From Terribacillus halophilus (GTDB lineage Bacteria > Bacillota > Bacilli > Bacillales > Amphibacillaceae), in assembly GCF_900162685.1 (NCBI RefSeq), contig NZ_LT727828.1, positions 1,596,041 to 1,635,461 on the forward strand: a DNA stretch of 39,421 nt. Reading direction: 5' to 3'. This document shows positions 1 to 8,551 of the stretch, piece after piece. Position 1 is the stretch's first letter. Each line of letters starts with the position of its first letter. The translations under genes and the position numbers were made by a program. The notes beneath the pieces were generated by a model. That model did not search any database, had not been told where the DNA came from, and saw only the letters and a list, made by a program, of their open reading frames with translations.

Positions 1-1
1 A

Positions 2-721
2 AGTCTGACGAATATTTGGATTCCGGATGGTTATAAAGACGTTCCAAGTGACCGATTAACGCCGCGAAAAAGGCTGAAGAATTCGCTTGATCAAGTATTC
101 GCAGTGGAAATTGATGAAAAGTACAATATAGATGCTTTGGAAAGCAAGCTTTTTGGAATTGGTTCCGAGTCTTATGTAGTGGGCTCACATGAATTTTACA
201 TGGGTTACGCTTTGACACGAGGCAAATATTTGCTCATGGACACAGGTCATTATCACCCGACAGAAATGGTGTCGAATAAAATTAGCGGCATGCAAGTTTT
301 TACAGACAAAATTGCACTGCACGTATCCCGCCCCGTACGCTGGGATAGTGATCATGTTGTCACGTTTGATGACGAGCTAAAAGAAATTGCAAACGAGCTT
401 GTCCGCAATGATGCATTAGATACAATCCGAATTGGTTTTGATTTCTTTGATGCCAGTATCAACCGAGTAGCAGCTTGGGTAATCGGTACCCGCAATATGC
501 AGAAAGCGCTTCTTTATGCATTATTAACACCGCATGCAGAGCTGAAAGACTATCAAGAAAAAGGCCAGTTCACAGAAAGATTGATGTTAATGGAAGAATT
601 GAAGAGTTATCCATTTGGTGCCATCTGGGATTATTTCTGCCAAGAGATGAAAGTTCCGCGCGGCACTGCTTGGCTGCAGCATGTTCAAGAGTACGAAAGA
701 AGCGAATTGGCACGCCGGTAA
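2..721 (+). CDS. rhaA: L-rhamnose isomerase, 3' part (5' end outside window)
   Basis: The reading frame is open from base 2 and ends with TAA at 719-721, giving the last 239 codons of a protein of roughly 420 residues. It reads [11 protein letters not shown] at the left edge and contains [28 protein letters not shown] and [16 protein letters not shown], all typical of the metal-dependent aldose-ketose isomerase RhaA, which converts L-rhamnose to L-rhamnulose in the cytoplasm. The His and Asp residues in the DTGHYHPTE stretch are in the metal/substrate site region of the family. An internal ATG at 104 is not the start, because the homologous sequence continues upstream to the edge. The next gene, a DeoR-type regulator, begins 53 nt downstream, and rhamnose-type transport genes follow. 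Identification is confident; only the N-terminal part is missing. Confidence 0.95.
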   Translation, partial: SLTNIWIPDGYKDVPSDRLTPRKRLKNSLDQVFAVEIDEKYNIDALESKLFGIGSESYVVGSHEFYMGYALTRGKYLLMDTGHYHPTEMVSNKISGMQVFTDKIALHVSRPVRWDSDHVVTFDDELKEIANELVRNDALDTIRIGFDFFDASINRVAAWVIGTRNMQKALLYALLTPHAELKDYQEKGQFTERLMLMEELKSYPFGAIWDYFCQEMKVPRGTAWLQHVQEYERSELARR

Positions 722-774
722 CACGGAAGATTATGCTACACTATAATCAAAACGTGGCAAAGGCAGGAAAAGGT

Positions 775-1536
775 ATGTTAGTTGCAGAAAGACAAAGGAA
801 GATTGTGGATGTTGTAAACGAACGGGCCAGTGTTCGAGTGTCCGAGCTGAGTGCGCTCTTTCATGTGACCGAAGAAACTATCCGGCGCGACTTGGAAAAG
901 CTGGAGAAGGAACAGCTGCTTCATCGTAGTCACGGTGGAGCAGTCCGTATCGAAGAAGGTGCATCCGAGATTGCGCACGAAGCGCGGGAAGTCATGCACA
1001 TGGATGCGAAACAGGCAATCGCGAAGGCTGCTGTTGCAGAGATCCACGCTGGTGAACGTATTATTCTTGATGCCAGTACGACAGCGTGGTACATGGCCAA
1101 GGAATTGCCAAATATGCCGCTAACCATTATCACCAATAGTATTAAGGTTGCAATTGCCTGCAGTACAAAGGACCAAATTCGTGTTATTTCACTCGGCGGT
1201 CAGCTGCTGGCTAAATCGTTATCATTCGTCGGCCCGCTGGCAGAAAGATCGTTGACAACGTATTATGTCGATAAAACCTTCCTTTCTTGTAAAAGCGTGC
1301 ATGTGGAGCATGGTTTGAGTGACTCCAATGAACAACAAGCGATTATCAAGAAACAAATGATCGACATAGCCGGTCAAACTATTTTGCTTGCTGATTCTAG
1401 TAAATTCGGTAAGCGTGCGTTTGCAACCATCACCGAGCTAAATCGAATACAGAAGGTATACACTGATACAGGCATAGATGTTGGTACAAAAACGTATTTG
1501 GAAAAACAGAATATAGAGTTCCAAGCTGTGAACTAA
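775..1536 (+). CDS. DeoR-family transcriptional regulator (probable rhamnose repressor)
   Basis: A 253-residue DeoR/GlpR-type repressor. The N-terminus MLVAERQRKIVDVV leads into a winged helix-turn-helix (VRVSELSALFHVTEETIRRD, about residues 20-40) and the family hallmark LHRSHGGAV. The C-terminal DeoRC sugar-phosphate sensor domain (about 75-235) contains ILDASTTAWYMAKEL and ILLADSSKFGKRAF. The start at 775 is chosen because the AGGAAAAGG ribosome site lies just upstream and the family N-terminus begins there. An in-frame ATG at 733 is possible, but the open frame back to 475 merely runs through rhaA in another frame. DeoR regulators bind phosphorylated sugar intermediates. Next to rhaA this one probably senses a rhamnose pathway phosphate, as the B. 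subtilis rha regulator (YulB) does; that assignment is inference from context. Confidence 0.9.
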   Translation: MLVAERQRKIVDVVNERASVRVSELSALFHVTEETIRRDLEKLEKEQLLHRSHGGAVRIEEGASEIAHEAREVMHMDAKQAIAKAAVAEIHAGERIILDASTTAWYMAKELPNMPLTIITNSIKVAIACSTKDQIRVISLGGQLLAKSLSFVGPLAERSLTTYYVDKTFLSCKSVHVEHGLSDSNEQQAIIKKQMIDIAGQTILLADSSKFGKRAFATITELNRIQKVYTDTGIDVGTKTYLEKQNIEFQAVN

Positions 1537-1544
1537 TCAATTGA

Positions 1545-1565
1545 CCCCGCAGGATTACTGCGGGG
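1545..1565 (+). terminator. GC-rich hairpin between deoR and the lipoprotein gene, weak terminator or attenuator
   Basis: CCCCGCAG (1545-1552) pairs perfectly with CTGCGGGG (1558-1565) around a 5-nt loop. The stem is strong, but only TTGCT follows instead of a T-run, so complete termination is unlikely. It starts 8 nt after the deoR stop and ends 17 nt before the next start codon. It may lower readthrough or protect an mRNA end. Confidence 0.5.
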
Positions 1566-1582
1566 TTGCTAAGGATGGTTTT

Positions 1583-2602
1583 ATGCGCAAGTTACTTCTA
1601 TTTTTGTTATTCTTGTTATTTTTTGTAAGCGCTTGCAATGGAAGTGGTGTCCTTTATGTCCAAAATACTGCATCTTCTGACAAGCAAATTGAACCTAAAG
1701 AGCAAATTGATATTGCGATTGTCCCGAAAGTAATGGAAATACCGTACTTTCAAGCTGTACAAGAGGGGGTAGCTGAGGCAGCAAAATACACTGGAGCAAC
1801 TGTACATTTTGAGGGTCCGACAACAGCAAATGCAGCACAGCAAGAAAAAATTATTCATCGCTTTATCAGCCAAAAAGTGGATGTCCTAGCTGTAAGTGTT
1901 ATTGACCCAGACCGGCTAACGCCAGTTCTTGAAGAAGCTAAAAAGCAAGGCATAACGGTCCTGACATGGGATGCAGATGCGCACCCACAAGCTAGAGACT
2001 ATTTTATAAACATGGTAGATGCAGAAATGCTAGGGCAGCACTTACTGGATAGTTTAGTAGAACAAATCGGCGAAAAGGGGGAGTATGTCATCCTGTCTGG
2101 GTCTGCATCATCGTTGAATCAAGAAGAATGGCTGCATTGGATTAAGCAGCATAATCGCACTTATTATCCGAATTTAGAACTTCGCGAAGTAGCCTATACA
2201 GATGACAGTCCCGTCACAGCTTATCAAGAAGCAAAACGAGTTGTCACCACTTATCCAGAACTGAAAGGCATAATCGGCATTGCCTCCCTTGGCCCGCCAG
2301 CAGCAGCATCTGTTTTGAAAGAAGAAGGATTAACAGACGCTATTGCTGTTGTTGGTTTGGCCTCACCACGTGATATGAATACGCATTTAAAGGAAGGGAA
2401 TGTGCGTACTGTTACATTATGGAGCCCGAAGAAATTAGGGTACTTGACGGTTATGGTTGCAAAACTTTTACGTGATGGAACCGTTATGGACGATGGGATG
2501 CTGATTGATGGGGTCGGGAGAATACAGGTGAATGGAGATCAAATCATTATGGATGAGCCAATTGATTTCACGGTAGAAAATGTGGATCAATATGATTTCT
2601 AA
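1583..2602 (+). CDS. Sugar-binding lipoprotein, probable sensory partner of the YesM-type kinase
   Basis: A 339-residue periplasmic-binding-protein-like lipoprotein. The start at 1583 follows AAGGATGG and gives a type II signal peptide: MRK, a leucine/phenylalanine-rich core, and lipobox VSAC with the lipidated Cys at residue 18. The mature part is a type I sugar-binding fold (Peripla_BP_4, about residues 40-310) with IDIAIVPKVMEIPYFQAV, ISQKVDVLAVSVIDPD and LTWDADAHPQARDYF. The protein is clearly related along its length to the lipoprotein at 9597-10640 (shared QKVDVxAV..DPD..L.P.L..A..QGI pattern). Its 3' end overlaps the kinase gene by 23 nt, so translation is probably coupled. This suggests that it presents the sugar to the kinase while the other lipoprotein feeds the ABC importer. 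Rhamnose as ligand is inferred from rhaA; another deoxysugar is possible. Confidence 0.88.
   Translation: MRKLLLFLLFLLFFVSACNGSGVLYVQNTASSDKQIEPKEQIDIAIVPKVMEIPYFQAVQEGVAEAAKYTGATVHFEGPTTANAAQQEKIIHRFISQKVDVLAVSVIDPDRLTPVLEEAKKQGITVLTWDADAHPQARDYFINMVDAEMLGQHLLDSLVEQIGEKGEYVILSGSASSLNQEEWLHWIKQHNRTYYPNLELREVAYTDDSPVTAYQEAKRVVTTYPELKGIIGIASLGPPAAASVLKEEGLTDAIAVVGLASPRDMNTHLKEGNVRTVTLWSPKKLGYLTVMVAKLLRDGTVMDDGMLIDGVGRIQVNGDQIIMDEPIDFTVENVDQYDF
1623..1637 (+). promoter_or_regulatory. Full-consensus cre (CcpA site) inside the lipobox codons
   Basis: TTGTAAGCGCTTGCA matches the Bacillus cre consensus WTGNAANCGNWNNCW at every fixed position. It lies 41-55 nt inside the lipoprotein gene, where GTA AGC GCT TGC encodes the lipobox residues VSAC. 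CcpA-HPr(Ser-P) bound inside a transcript typically acts as a roadblock. A second cre-like site with the same GTAAGCGCTT core is at 5966-5980. Confidence 0.7.
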
Positions 2603-4361
2603 ACAGATATTCCGTCATTTACCTTTAATGCAAAAGCTGCTGTTCTCTTACACATTGCTGACAATTATCCCCGTTTCCCTGCTAGGATTCTTTATATACG
2701 CGACTTATATGAATGCGGCGGAGGAGCAAATCGGCGCATTAGTACCGCAAATGCTCGAACAGGCAAGTCAGCAAATCGATCGTAATGTACAAGATGTCAC
2801 CATAATGCCGGAAAGGCTATACCAATCACAGCAAACAATTGAGATATTGCGTGCGGATGCATTTCAATCGCACGCAGAGTCAATGCAGCAGCAATATGAA
2901 ATGGAACGCTATTTGTCCAATAGCTTCCTTCACTCCAGCTCATCCGATTTACTCGGTGTATTTGTTTTTTCTAAAAATCGGATATTTGCCGCAACAACGG
3001 AGGATTATCGTGGGTTTTCTAAAACCGAAGCTGCTGTTTATGGACAAAGCTTGGAACTGGAAAAAGGCAGCATGCTCTTGCTTCCGCATGAAACGAACCT
3101 CGTATTCAACAACGGTGCTGACTATTTGTTAATTGGCGTACCACTTCAAGACCGCGACAATCAAACCTATCTTGGTACCATGTTTCTAGCATTAGACGTT
3201 TCGTTTGTGGATCGTATAACAGCATCGATGAAAGACCATCGTGCTGCTCGTATTATGCTTGTAGACAAGATGTCAGGAAGACTTGCTTATGATTCTAGCG
3301 GCAGAGACAATGAATCAGTCGATCTTAGTGCTTATCCGATTGAAAATGGCAGTTTTCTGCAAGACGGGAAGCTTATCGGCATTACACCAGCGATACAGCA
3401 GACGTATGCATTGGTATATGAAGTGCCGACAGAGATACTATTTGCCAAACAGCAGCAAACACGCACGATATCCATTGTTTTATTTCTAGTATTTATTTGC
3501 TTTAGTCTTTTTTTCTATAGTCTTGCTGCCTATAATGTCTCCCATCCAATCAAGCAGCTGATGCAAAATATGCGCAGCGTCCAGCAAGGTGAGTTTCAAA
3601 ATACACTGCCGGTAACGAAGCAGGATGAAGTCGGCAAGCTGACAGAGAGTTATAACATAATGATTGAAGAGATACGAGATCTTATTCAAAAAAACTATAT
3701 GATTAAATTAAAGCAGCAGGAAGCCGAACTATATGCGCTCCAGACCCAAATCAATCCGCATTTTATTTTTAATACATTAGAAACAATCAACTACGCAGTA
3801 GAAGCAGGGGAGCAGGAGGAAGTGATGCGCATTATTACGACTCTCGGCAGAATGCTGCGCTATTCCTTGGATAATGGTGTTAAATTTGTATCGCTTGCTG
3901 AGGAAATTAGACACGTCGAAGACTTTCTCTCTATCCAGCAATTTCGCTTTTTTGACAGACTTACTTGGTCGACAGATTATCCCAATGAAGCAGGGAGCCT
4001 ACAAGTACCAAAATTCATCCTTCAGCCCATTGTAGAGAACAGCATTAAATATGGCCTTGAAGTCCAAACTGCCATTCATATTGGCATCAAGATTCAGCAA
4101 ATCGAAGGCTTACTTGTACTGACAATTAAGGATGACGGACCAGGATTTGATCCGGTCGTAAGAGAAGAACTGGAGAAAGAGCTAGCATTAGAGCCTGGCA
4201 TAACTTCCAAATCAGCTCATTATGGTTTAAGCAATGTTGCAAATAGAATTAAGATGCTGTATGGCGCTGACTATGGTGTATCGTTAGAAAATAATCATCA
4301 AGGAGCGACTGTATTGCTTTATTTGCCGTTTCAACAAGTATCGAGATTGGGGGAATCTTGA
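2580..4361 (+). CDS. YesM-type sensor histidine kinase (sugar two-component system)
   Basis: A 593-residue membrane kinase. Transmembrane segments lie at about 20-42 and 296-318 and flank an extracellular Cache-like sensor (45-290). A HAMP linker (318-370, SHPIKQLMQNMRSVQQGEF) follows, then the His_kinase domain with phospho-acceptor H394 in QINPHFIFNTLE. The HATPase domain has N-box LQPIVENSIKYG and G-box DDGPGF. This is the LytS/YesM class that pairs with AraC-type regulators for carbohydrate control. The first ATG at 2580 overlaps the lipoprotein gene by 23 nt. The ATG at 2592 (MISKQIFRHLP) is equally possible because neither has a strong ribosome site. The stop overlaps the regulator start as TGATG. 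The sensor probably reads the upstream lipoprotein in its sugar-bound or free state; this is inferred from gene order and known binding-protein/LytS three-component systems. Confidence 0.92.
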   Translation: MWINMISKQIFRHLPLMQKLLFSYTLLTIIPVSLLGFFIYATYMNAAEEQIGALVPQMLEQASQQIDRNVQDVTIMPERLYQSQQTIEILRADAFQSHAESMQQQYEMERYLSNSFLHSSSSDLLGVFVFSKNRIFAATTEDYRGFSKTEAAVYGQSLELEKGSMLLLPHETNLVFNNGADYLLIGVPLQDRDNQTYLGTMFLALDVSFVDRITASMKDHRAARIMLVDKMSGRLAYDSSGRDNESVDLSAYPIENGSFLQDGKLIGITPAIQQTYALVYEVPTEILFAKQQQTRTISIVLFLVFICFSLFFYSLAAYNVSHPIKQLMQNMRSVQQGEFQNTLPVTKQDEVGKLTESYNIMIEEIRDLIQKNYMIKLKQQEAELYALQTQINPHFIFNTLETINYAVEAGEQEEVMRIITTLGRMLRYSLDNGVKFVSLAEEIRHVEDFLSIQQFRFFDRLTWSTDYPNEAGSLQVPKFILQPIVENSIKYGLEVQTAIHIGIKIQQIEGLLVLTIKDDGPGFDPVVREELEKELALEPGITSKSAHYGLSNVANRIKMLYGADYGVSLENNHQGATVLLYLPFQQVSRLGES

Positions 4362-5890
4362 TGGAGGATTTACGCGTAATCATTGTGGAGGATGAATACC
4401 GAATTCGGCAAGGACTGGAACGTCTGATTACCAGCCATCCACATTGTACGGTAAACGGGGTATATAGCAACGGACAAGAAGCGATGGATGGCTGGAAACA
4501 CACGAAGGCAGCAGATGTAGTCCTGACGGATATAAAAATGCCGGTGATGGATGGTTTAACATTGATTCAATCTCTCAAATCAGCAGGCTACACAGGTGAT
4601 TATCTTGTATTGAGCGGATTTGATGACTTTGAATATGTCCAACAGGCACTGCGGAATAAAGTAAGTGACTATTTGCTAAAACCTATCGATCGGGAGCAGC
4701 TGCAAAAGCGTCTGCTGGAATTGTATGAAAAGAAGCAAGAAAAACGGAAGCGGCTCGTAACCGAGAAGCAAAAGCAGGAACAGCTGCATTTGCTGCGGGC
4801 GCTTACGGGCGAAAGCAGTCTCGCAGATCAGCAGTGGACCGAGATGTTTCCGGAAGGTATGTATTTCACTTGTCAGCTACATGTACTGGACTTTTATCAG
4901 CAAAAATCCAAGCGTGATCCCGTCCGATTCCATCAAGAGCTGAGCAATGTTATTCGCTTACTAGAAGCGGAATTGTCCGCGCACTGGTCAGATCAAGATT
5001 TTTGGTGGTGGTGGGATCAGGAACGAAGCTTCGGACTGCTTGTTCACAGTGATAATGCAAATTTGTCTCCAAGATTTGAAGGAATCGCAAAAACACTATC
5101 ACATCGAACATTTTTTCAGTTAATTGCTTCCTCTGGACAAGTGCTGCAGGAATTGGAACTGCTGCCTGCTGCTTTGGAAACAGAGCATATCGAGATGAAG
5201 CTTCGCCCCAAATTCGCGGAAATCGCAAGCACAGAAGCATACAGTCAAAGCGTGCAAGATAAATTGAGTACCCTGCGCTTTGCTTTCAAACAACTGTTAT
5301 TTGATAAGCTGGATAGTGCTTTGACGGGCTTGCGAAAAGAGCTCTCATCATTGCAGCAGGTTGAACGGACGGCAGCACTGCTTCAATCAACTGGCATTGA
5401 GATGCTGCATGATGTCAGCAGACGTCTGCCAGTCACAGAGGTAAACAACATGCTGCAACGTTTAGGCAAACTCACCAGCCGTTCACTTCCCGAGATAGAG
5501 TTAGTGCAGGCATTTGAAAACTGGACGAAAACATTGGCATATTTGTGCATACATTCTCAAAAGCAGTCGGACCAAACAGCAGTGGAGCGGGCCAAAGGAT
5601 TCATACAGAATCACTTGCAGGATAGTATAACAATTGAACAAGTAGCTGGGCATGTGTATATGAATCCGACTTATTTTTGTGCTTACTTTAAAAGACATAC
5701 GAATGAAACGGTGCTGCACTATGTAACGAATCAACGGCTGGAACTTGCTAAGCAGCTGTTGGAAAATACCGAGGCAAAAGTGGTAGAGGTCGCGGAAGCT
5801 GTTGGCTATCAGGACCAGAAATACTTTACAAAGCTATTCAAGAAACATACTGGTTTTTCCCCATCCGAATACAGACGTACACGTCGTTAG
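4361..5890 (+). CDS. AraC-type response regulator (YesN family)
   Basis: A 509-residue response regulator. The receiver domain (1-120) has the acidic pocket VEDE (9-12), phospho-acceptor D57 in LTDIKMPVMDG, and K107 in LLKP. A middle linker domain of about 280 residues is followed by an AraC-type double helix-turn-helix (about 405-505: ITIEQVAGHVYMNPTYFCAY, and AEAVGYQDQKYFTKLFKKHT). The start is ATG at 4361, overlapping the kinase stop by one base (TGATG), with GGGGGAAT upstream. A TTG three bases earlier is not needed. The likely role is to activate the ABC importer genes downstream when the kinase is stimulated. A hairpin terminator after its stop separates it from these targets. Confidence 0.92.
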   Translation: MEDLRVIIVEDEYRIRQGLERLITSHPHCTVNGVYSNGQEAMDGWKHTKAADVVLTDIKMPVMDGLTLIQSLKSAGYTGDYLVLSGFDDFEYVQQALRNKVSDYLLKPIDREQLQKRLLELYEKKQEKRKRLVTEKQKQEQLHLLRALTGESSLADQQWTEMFPEGMYFTCQLHVLDFYQQKSKRDPVRFHQELSNVIRLLEAELSAHWSDQDFWWWWDQERSFGLLVHSDNANLSPRFEGIAKTLSHRTFFQLIASSGQVLQELELLPAALETEHIEMKLRPKFAEIASTEAYSQSVQDKLSTLRFAFKQLLFDKLDSALTGLRKELSSLQQVERTAALLQSTGIEMLHDVSRRLPVTEVNNMLQRLGKLTSRSLPEIELVQAFENWTKTLAYLCIHSQKQSDQTAVERAKGFIQNHLQDSITIEQVAGHVYMNPTYFCAYFKRHTNETVLHYVTNQRLELAKQLLENTEAKVVEVAEAVGYQDQKYFTKLFKKHTGFSPSEYRRTRR

Positions 5891-5928
5891 CCAAAGCAGC
5901 AGAAGAATAGACACCATTTCAGAAAGAC

Positions 5929-5955
5929 GTCCCCTTTTCGAAGCGGGACTTTTTT
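5929..5955 (+). terminator. Rho-independent terminator after the response regulator gene
   Basis: GTCCC (5929-5933) pairs with GGGAC (5945-5949). An inner CTT/AAG pairing closes a TTCG loop with one bulged C, and a run of six T follows (5950-5955). It lies between the two-component genes and the ABC importer. Together with the cre-like site just downstream it suggests separate transcription, or conditional readthrough, of the importer. Confidence 0.75.
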
Positions 5956-5965
5956 CATACTCTTT

Positions 5966-5980
5966 ATGTAAGCGCTTTAT
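5966..5980 (+). promoter_or_regulatory. Probable cre (CcpA site) in front of the importer
   Basis: ATGTAAGCGCTTTAT matches WTGNAANCGNWNNCW except at the penultimate C. It sits between the terminator (5929-5955) and the importer ribosome site (GGAGGAGG, 5986-5993). I see no convincing sigma-A promoter between the terminator and the cre, so the promoter probably lies upstream, inside the regulator gene's 3' end or its intergenic tail. Confidence 0.55.
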
Positions 5981-5998
5981 CGATTGGAGGAGGTACTT

Positions 5999-7516
5999 TT
6001 GCTAAATGAATTTGTCCTGGAAATGAAAGGCATAACCAAAGCGTTCCCAGGTGTCAAGGCGCTGGATGATATGCAATTTCAGCTGAAAAAAGGGGAAATC
6101 CATGCGTTGATGGGGGAGAACGGTGCCGGTAAATCAACCTTTATCAAGATTATTACTGGCGTGCACGAGCCTACTGAAGGAGATATGTACCTCTTCGGTG
6201 AAAAGATAAGCTTCCAAAATCCAAATGAAGCAGAAAAGCTGGGTATTGCAGCGATTTATCAGCATGTCACCAGTTACCCGGACCTATCTGTCACCGAAAA
6301 CATATTTATGAATCATGAAATCAGACACCCAACTTGGAAGACGCTGAATTGGCGGGAAATGCATAAACAGGCACGAGAACTTTTGCGCGAATTGGGTAGC
6401 AGCATCGACCCTAAAGCCCAAATGAATACATTAAGCGTTGCCCAGCAGCAAATTATTGAAATAGCGAAGGCGATCAGTACGAAAGCTAAAATTATCATAA
6501 TGGACGAACCGACCGCAGCTTTAACTGCAAGAGAAAGTGAAGAGCTGTACCGCATAACCGAAAAATTGCGTGATGAAGGAACGTCTATTATTTTTATCTC
6601 TCATCGCTTTGAAGATATGTACCGTCTGGCAAGCCGGGTAACCGTACTTCGGGATAGCAAATATATTGGCACTTGGAATGTAGATGAAATTTCGAATGAC
6701 AAATTGATTGTAGCGATGGTTGGAAGAGAGATTAATCAAATATTTCCTGACAAGATAGTGACAGCTGGCGATACCGTTTTGGAAGTAAAAAACTTATCTA
6801 AGCTGGGCGACTTTGAGGATATCAGCTTCTCGGTTAAAAAAGGCGAAATTCTCGGCATGACGGGACTAGTGGGTGCAGGAAGAACAGAGGTATGTCAGGC
6901 TATTTTCGGGATTACACGTTTTGAGAAAGGAGAAATCCTGCTTAACGGCAGTTCGGTTAAAAGTCGTAATCCACAAGAAGCGATGCAGAATGGAATCGGG
7001 TATTTGGCAGAAGACAGGCTGGAACAAGGATTGGTAGTGGACTGGAGTATCGAGAAAAATGTAACACTCGCCAATTTGTCTGAGTTGTCAACGTACACTT
7101 GGCTGCATCGTGCAAAGGAAAAAGAGCAGGCGAAAACATTTGGAGAAAAGGTGCAGATTAAAGCAACAAGTATTTTTGACACCGTCCACTCCCTTTCTGG
7201 CGGTAATCAGCAGAAAGTGGCAGTTGCAAAGCTGCTGACAAAGGACTTGAAGGTCATCTTGCTGGATGAACCGACTAAAGGAGTGGATATAGGAGCGAAA
7301 GCGGCAATTTATGAGATTGTCCAGCAGCTCGCAGAAGCAGGCTATGCGGTCTTGTTTGTATCATCTGAAATGCCGGAAATCCTCGGTATGAGTGATCGAA
7401 TTCTCGTTATGAAAGAAGGCAGAATTGCTGCTGAATTTGTAAATAGGGGAGTAACACAGGAGATGATCCTAGAAGCCGCAATGGGTGAAGAACCAGTGCA
7501 GAAGAAAAGCGGCTAA
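5999..7516 (+). CDS. ABC sugar importer, tandem ATPase subunit (RbsA/RhaT type)
   Basis: A 505-residue protein with two fused nucleotide-binding domains, as in RbsA, MglA and RhaT. Domain 1 has Walker A GENGAGKS (39-46), signature LSVAQQQ and Walker B IIIMDEPTAAL. Domain 2 has the usual degenerate Walker A (GLVGAGRT), signature LSGGNQQK and Walker B ILLDEPTKGVD. TTG at 5999 is taken as the start because GGAGGAGG lies 5 nt upstream; the in-frame TTG at 5984 would bury that ribosome site in coding sequence. It energises uptake through the two permeases encoded next. L-rhamnose is the likely substrate because rhaA lies in the same locus; ribose-type sugars or AI-2-like ligands cannot be excluded by sequence alone. 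Confidence 0.93.
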   Translation: MLNEFVLEMKGITKAFPGVKALDDMQFQLKKGEIHALMGENGAGKSTFIKIITGVHEPTEGDMYLFGEKISFQNPNEAEKLGIAAIYQHVTSYPDLSVTENIFMNHEIRHPTWKTLNWREMHKQARELLRELGSSIDPKAQMNTLSVAQQQIIEIAKAISTKAKIIIMDEPTAALTARESEELYRITEKLRDEGTSIIFISHRFEDMYRLASRVTVLRDSKYIGTWNVDEISNDKLIVAMVGREINQIFPDKIVTAGDTVLEVKNLSKLGDFEDISFSVKKGEILGMTGLVGAGRTEVCQAIFGITRFEKGEILLNGSSVKSRNPQEAMQNGIGYLAEDRLEQGLVVDWSIEKNVTLANLSELSTYTWLHRAKEKEQAKTFGEKVQIKATSIFDTVHSLSGGNQQKVAVAKLLTKDLKVILLDEPTKGVDIGAKAAIYEIVQQLAEAGYAVLFVSSEMPEILGMSDRILVMKEGRIAAEFVNRGVTQEMILEAAMGEEPVQKKSG

Positions 7517-7531
7517 AGGAGGAGGATATCA

Positions 7532-8551
7532 TTGGAGACCAAAGAGGCACATGCTGAAAATCCGAAGAAAAATATGCTGACATTGTTCTATCAATTTCGT
7601 GAGTTAGGTTTGTTATTCTTTATCATTCTTTTATGTATCGGTGTACAGATACGAAATCCCTCTTTTTTAACGGGCGAAAATATCCTTGATTTGGCAACGA
7701 ACACGTCAATCTTAGTAATCCTCTCCTTAGGAATGATGATCGTCCTTATTACAAGAGGTATTGATTTGTCAATAGGTGCTGTCATAGCGCTGTCAGGTAT
7801 GCTCACAGCGCAGCTGGTCGCAGCCAATCCGTCGATCAACCCGCTTCTATGTTTATTATTCGGGACGGTAATCGGTGCTGTATGCGGAATGGTCATTGGC
7901 TTGCTGATCGCAAGGGTAGGCTTGCTTCCGATTATCGCGACGCTGGCATTGATGAATATATTCCGCGGTCTAACATTTTTGGTTAGTGATGGAGAATGGG
8001 TCAGTTCTTATCAAATGTCAGATGGTTTTGTTGCATTAGCGGGAGGATCTTTCTTAGGAATAAATCACCTGATCTGGATTGCGGTCTTTTTCTGCCTCGT
8101 ATTCTTCTACTTCTTGAATTACACGCGCACCGGCCGCCAAATTTATGCGGTCGGCAGTAATCCGCAATCTGCTGCAGTGAGCGGTATTAAACAAGGGCGT
8201 GTTTTGTTACTTGTTTATACAATTATGGGGGGATTATCCGGCTTATGCGGTGTTCTGTGGGTGTCTAAATTTGCCTCTGCCCAAGGCGATACGGCATCTG
8301 GATATGAATTGACTGTTATTGCTGCTTGTATTCTTGGCGGTGTCAGTATTGCGGGCGGTTCCGGGAAGCTTGCTGGTGTCCTGTTAGGTGCAATTTTACT
8401 CGGAATTTTAAATAATGCACTGCCGCTTTTGAATGTTTCACCATTCTGGCAGAACGGTATTCAAGGTTTTATCATTTTACTTGCCGTCATCGTAAATGCC
8501 ATCGTCAAACGGCGTGTTGATCGAACACACTTGCTAAGGAGGGCTGGCTGA
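7532..8551 (+). CDS. ABC sugar importer permease 1 (RbsC/RhaP type)
   Basis: A 339-residue polytopic membrane protein of the BPD_transp_2 family with about eight to ten hydrophobic segments. It carries the family signatures GIDLSIGAVIALSGM, YAVGSNPQSAAVSGI and ILGGVSIAGGSGKLAGVLLG (the ATPase-coupling region). The start is TTG at 7532, supported by AAAGGAGGAGG 6 nt upstream. It begins 15 nt after the ATPase stop and ends in TGATG overlap with the second permease, so the two are translationally coupled. Two different permeases plus one tandem ATPase is the arrangement of rhizobial RhaSTPQ rhamnose and Lsr-type importers, in contrast to the single RbsC of ribose systems. Confidence 0.93.
   Translation: METKEAHAENPKKNMLTLFYQFRELGLLFFIILLCIGVQIRNPSFLTGENILDLATNTSILVILSLGMMIVLITRGIDLSIGAVIALSGMLTAQLVAANPSINPLLCLLFGTVIGAVCGMVIGLLIARVGLLPIIATLALMNIFRGLTFLVSDGEWVSSYQMSDGFVALAGGSFLGINHLIWIAVFFCLVFFYFLNYTRTGRQIYAVGSNPQSAAVSGIKQGRVLLLVYTIMGGLSGLCGVLWVSKFASAQGDTASGYELTVIAACILGGVSIAGGSGKLAGVLLGAILLGILNNALPLLNVSPFWQNGIQGFIILLAVIVNAIVKRRVDRTHLLRRAG

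Noticed and set aside
475-774. Long N-terminal extension of the DeoR regulator overlapping rhaA
   Set aside because: It runs through rhaA in another frame and shows no family similarity. The ATG at 775 has a ribosome site and the typical N-terminus.
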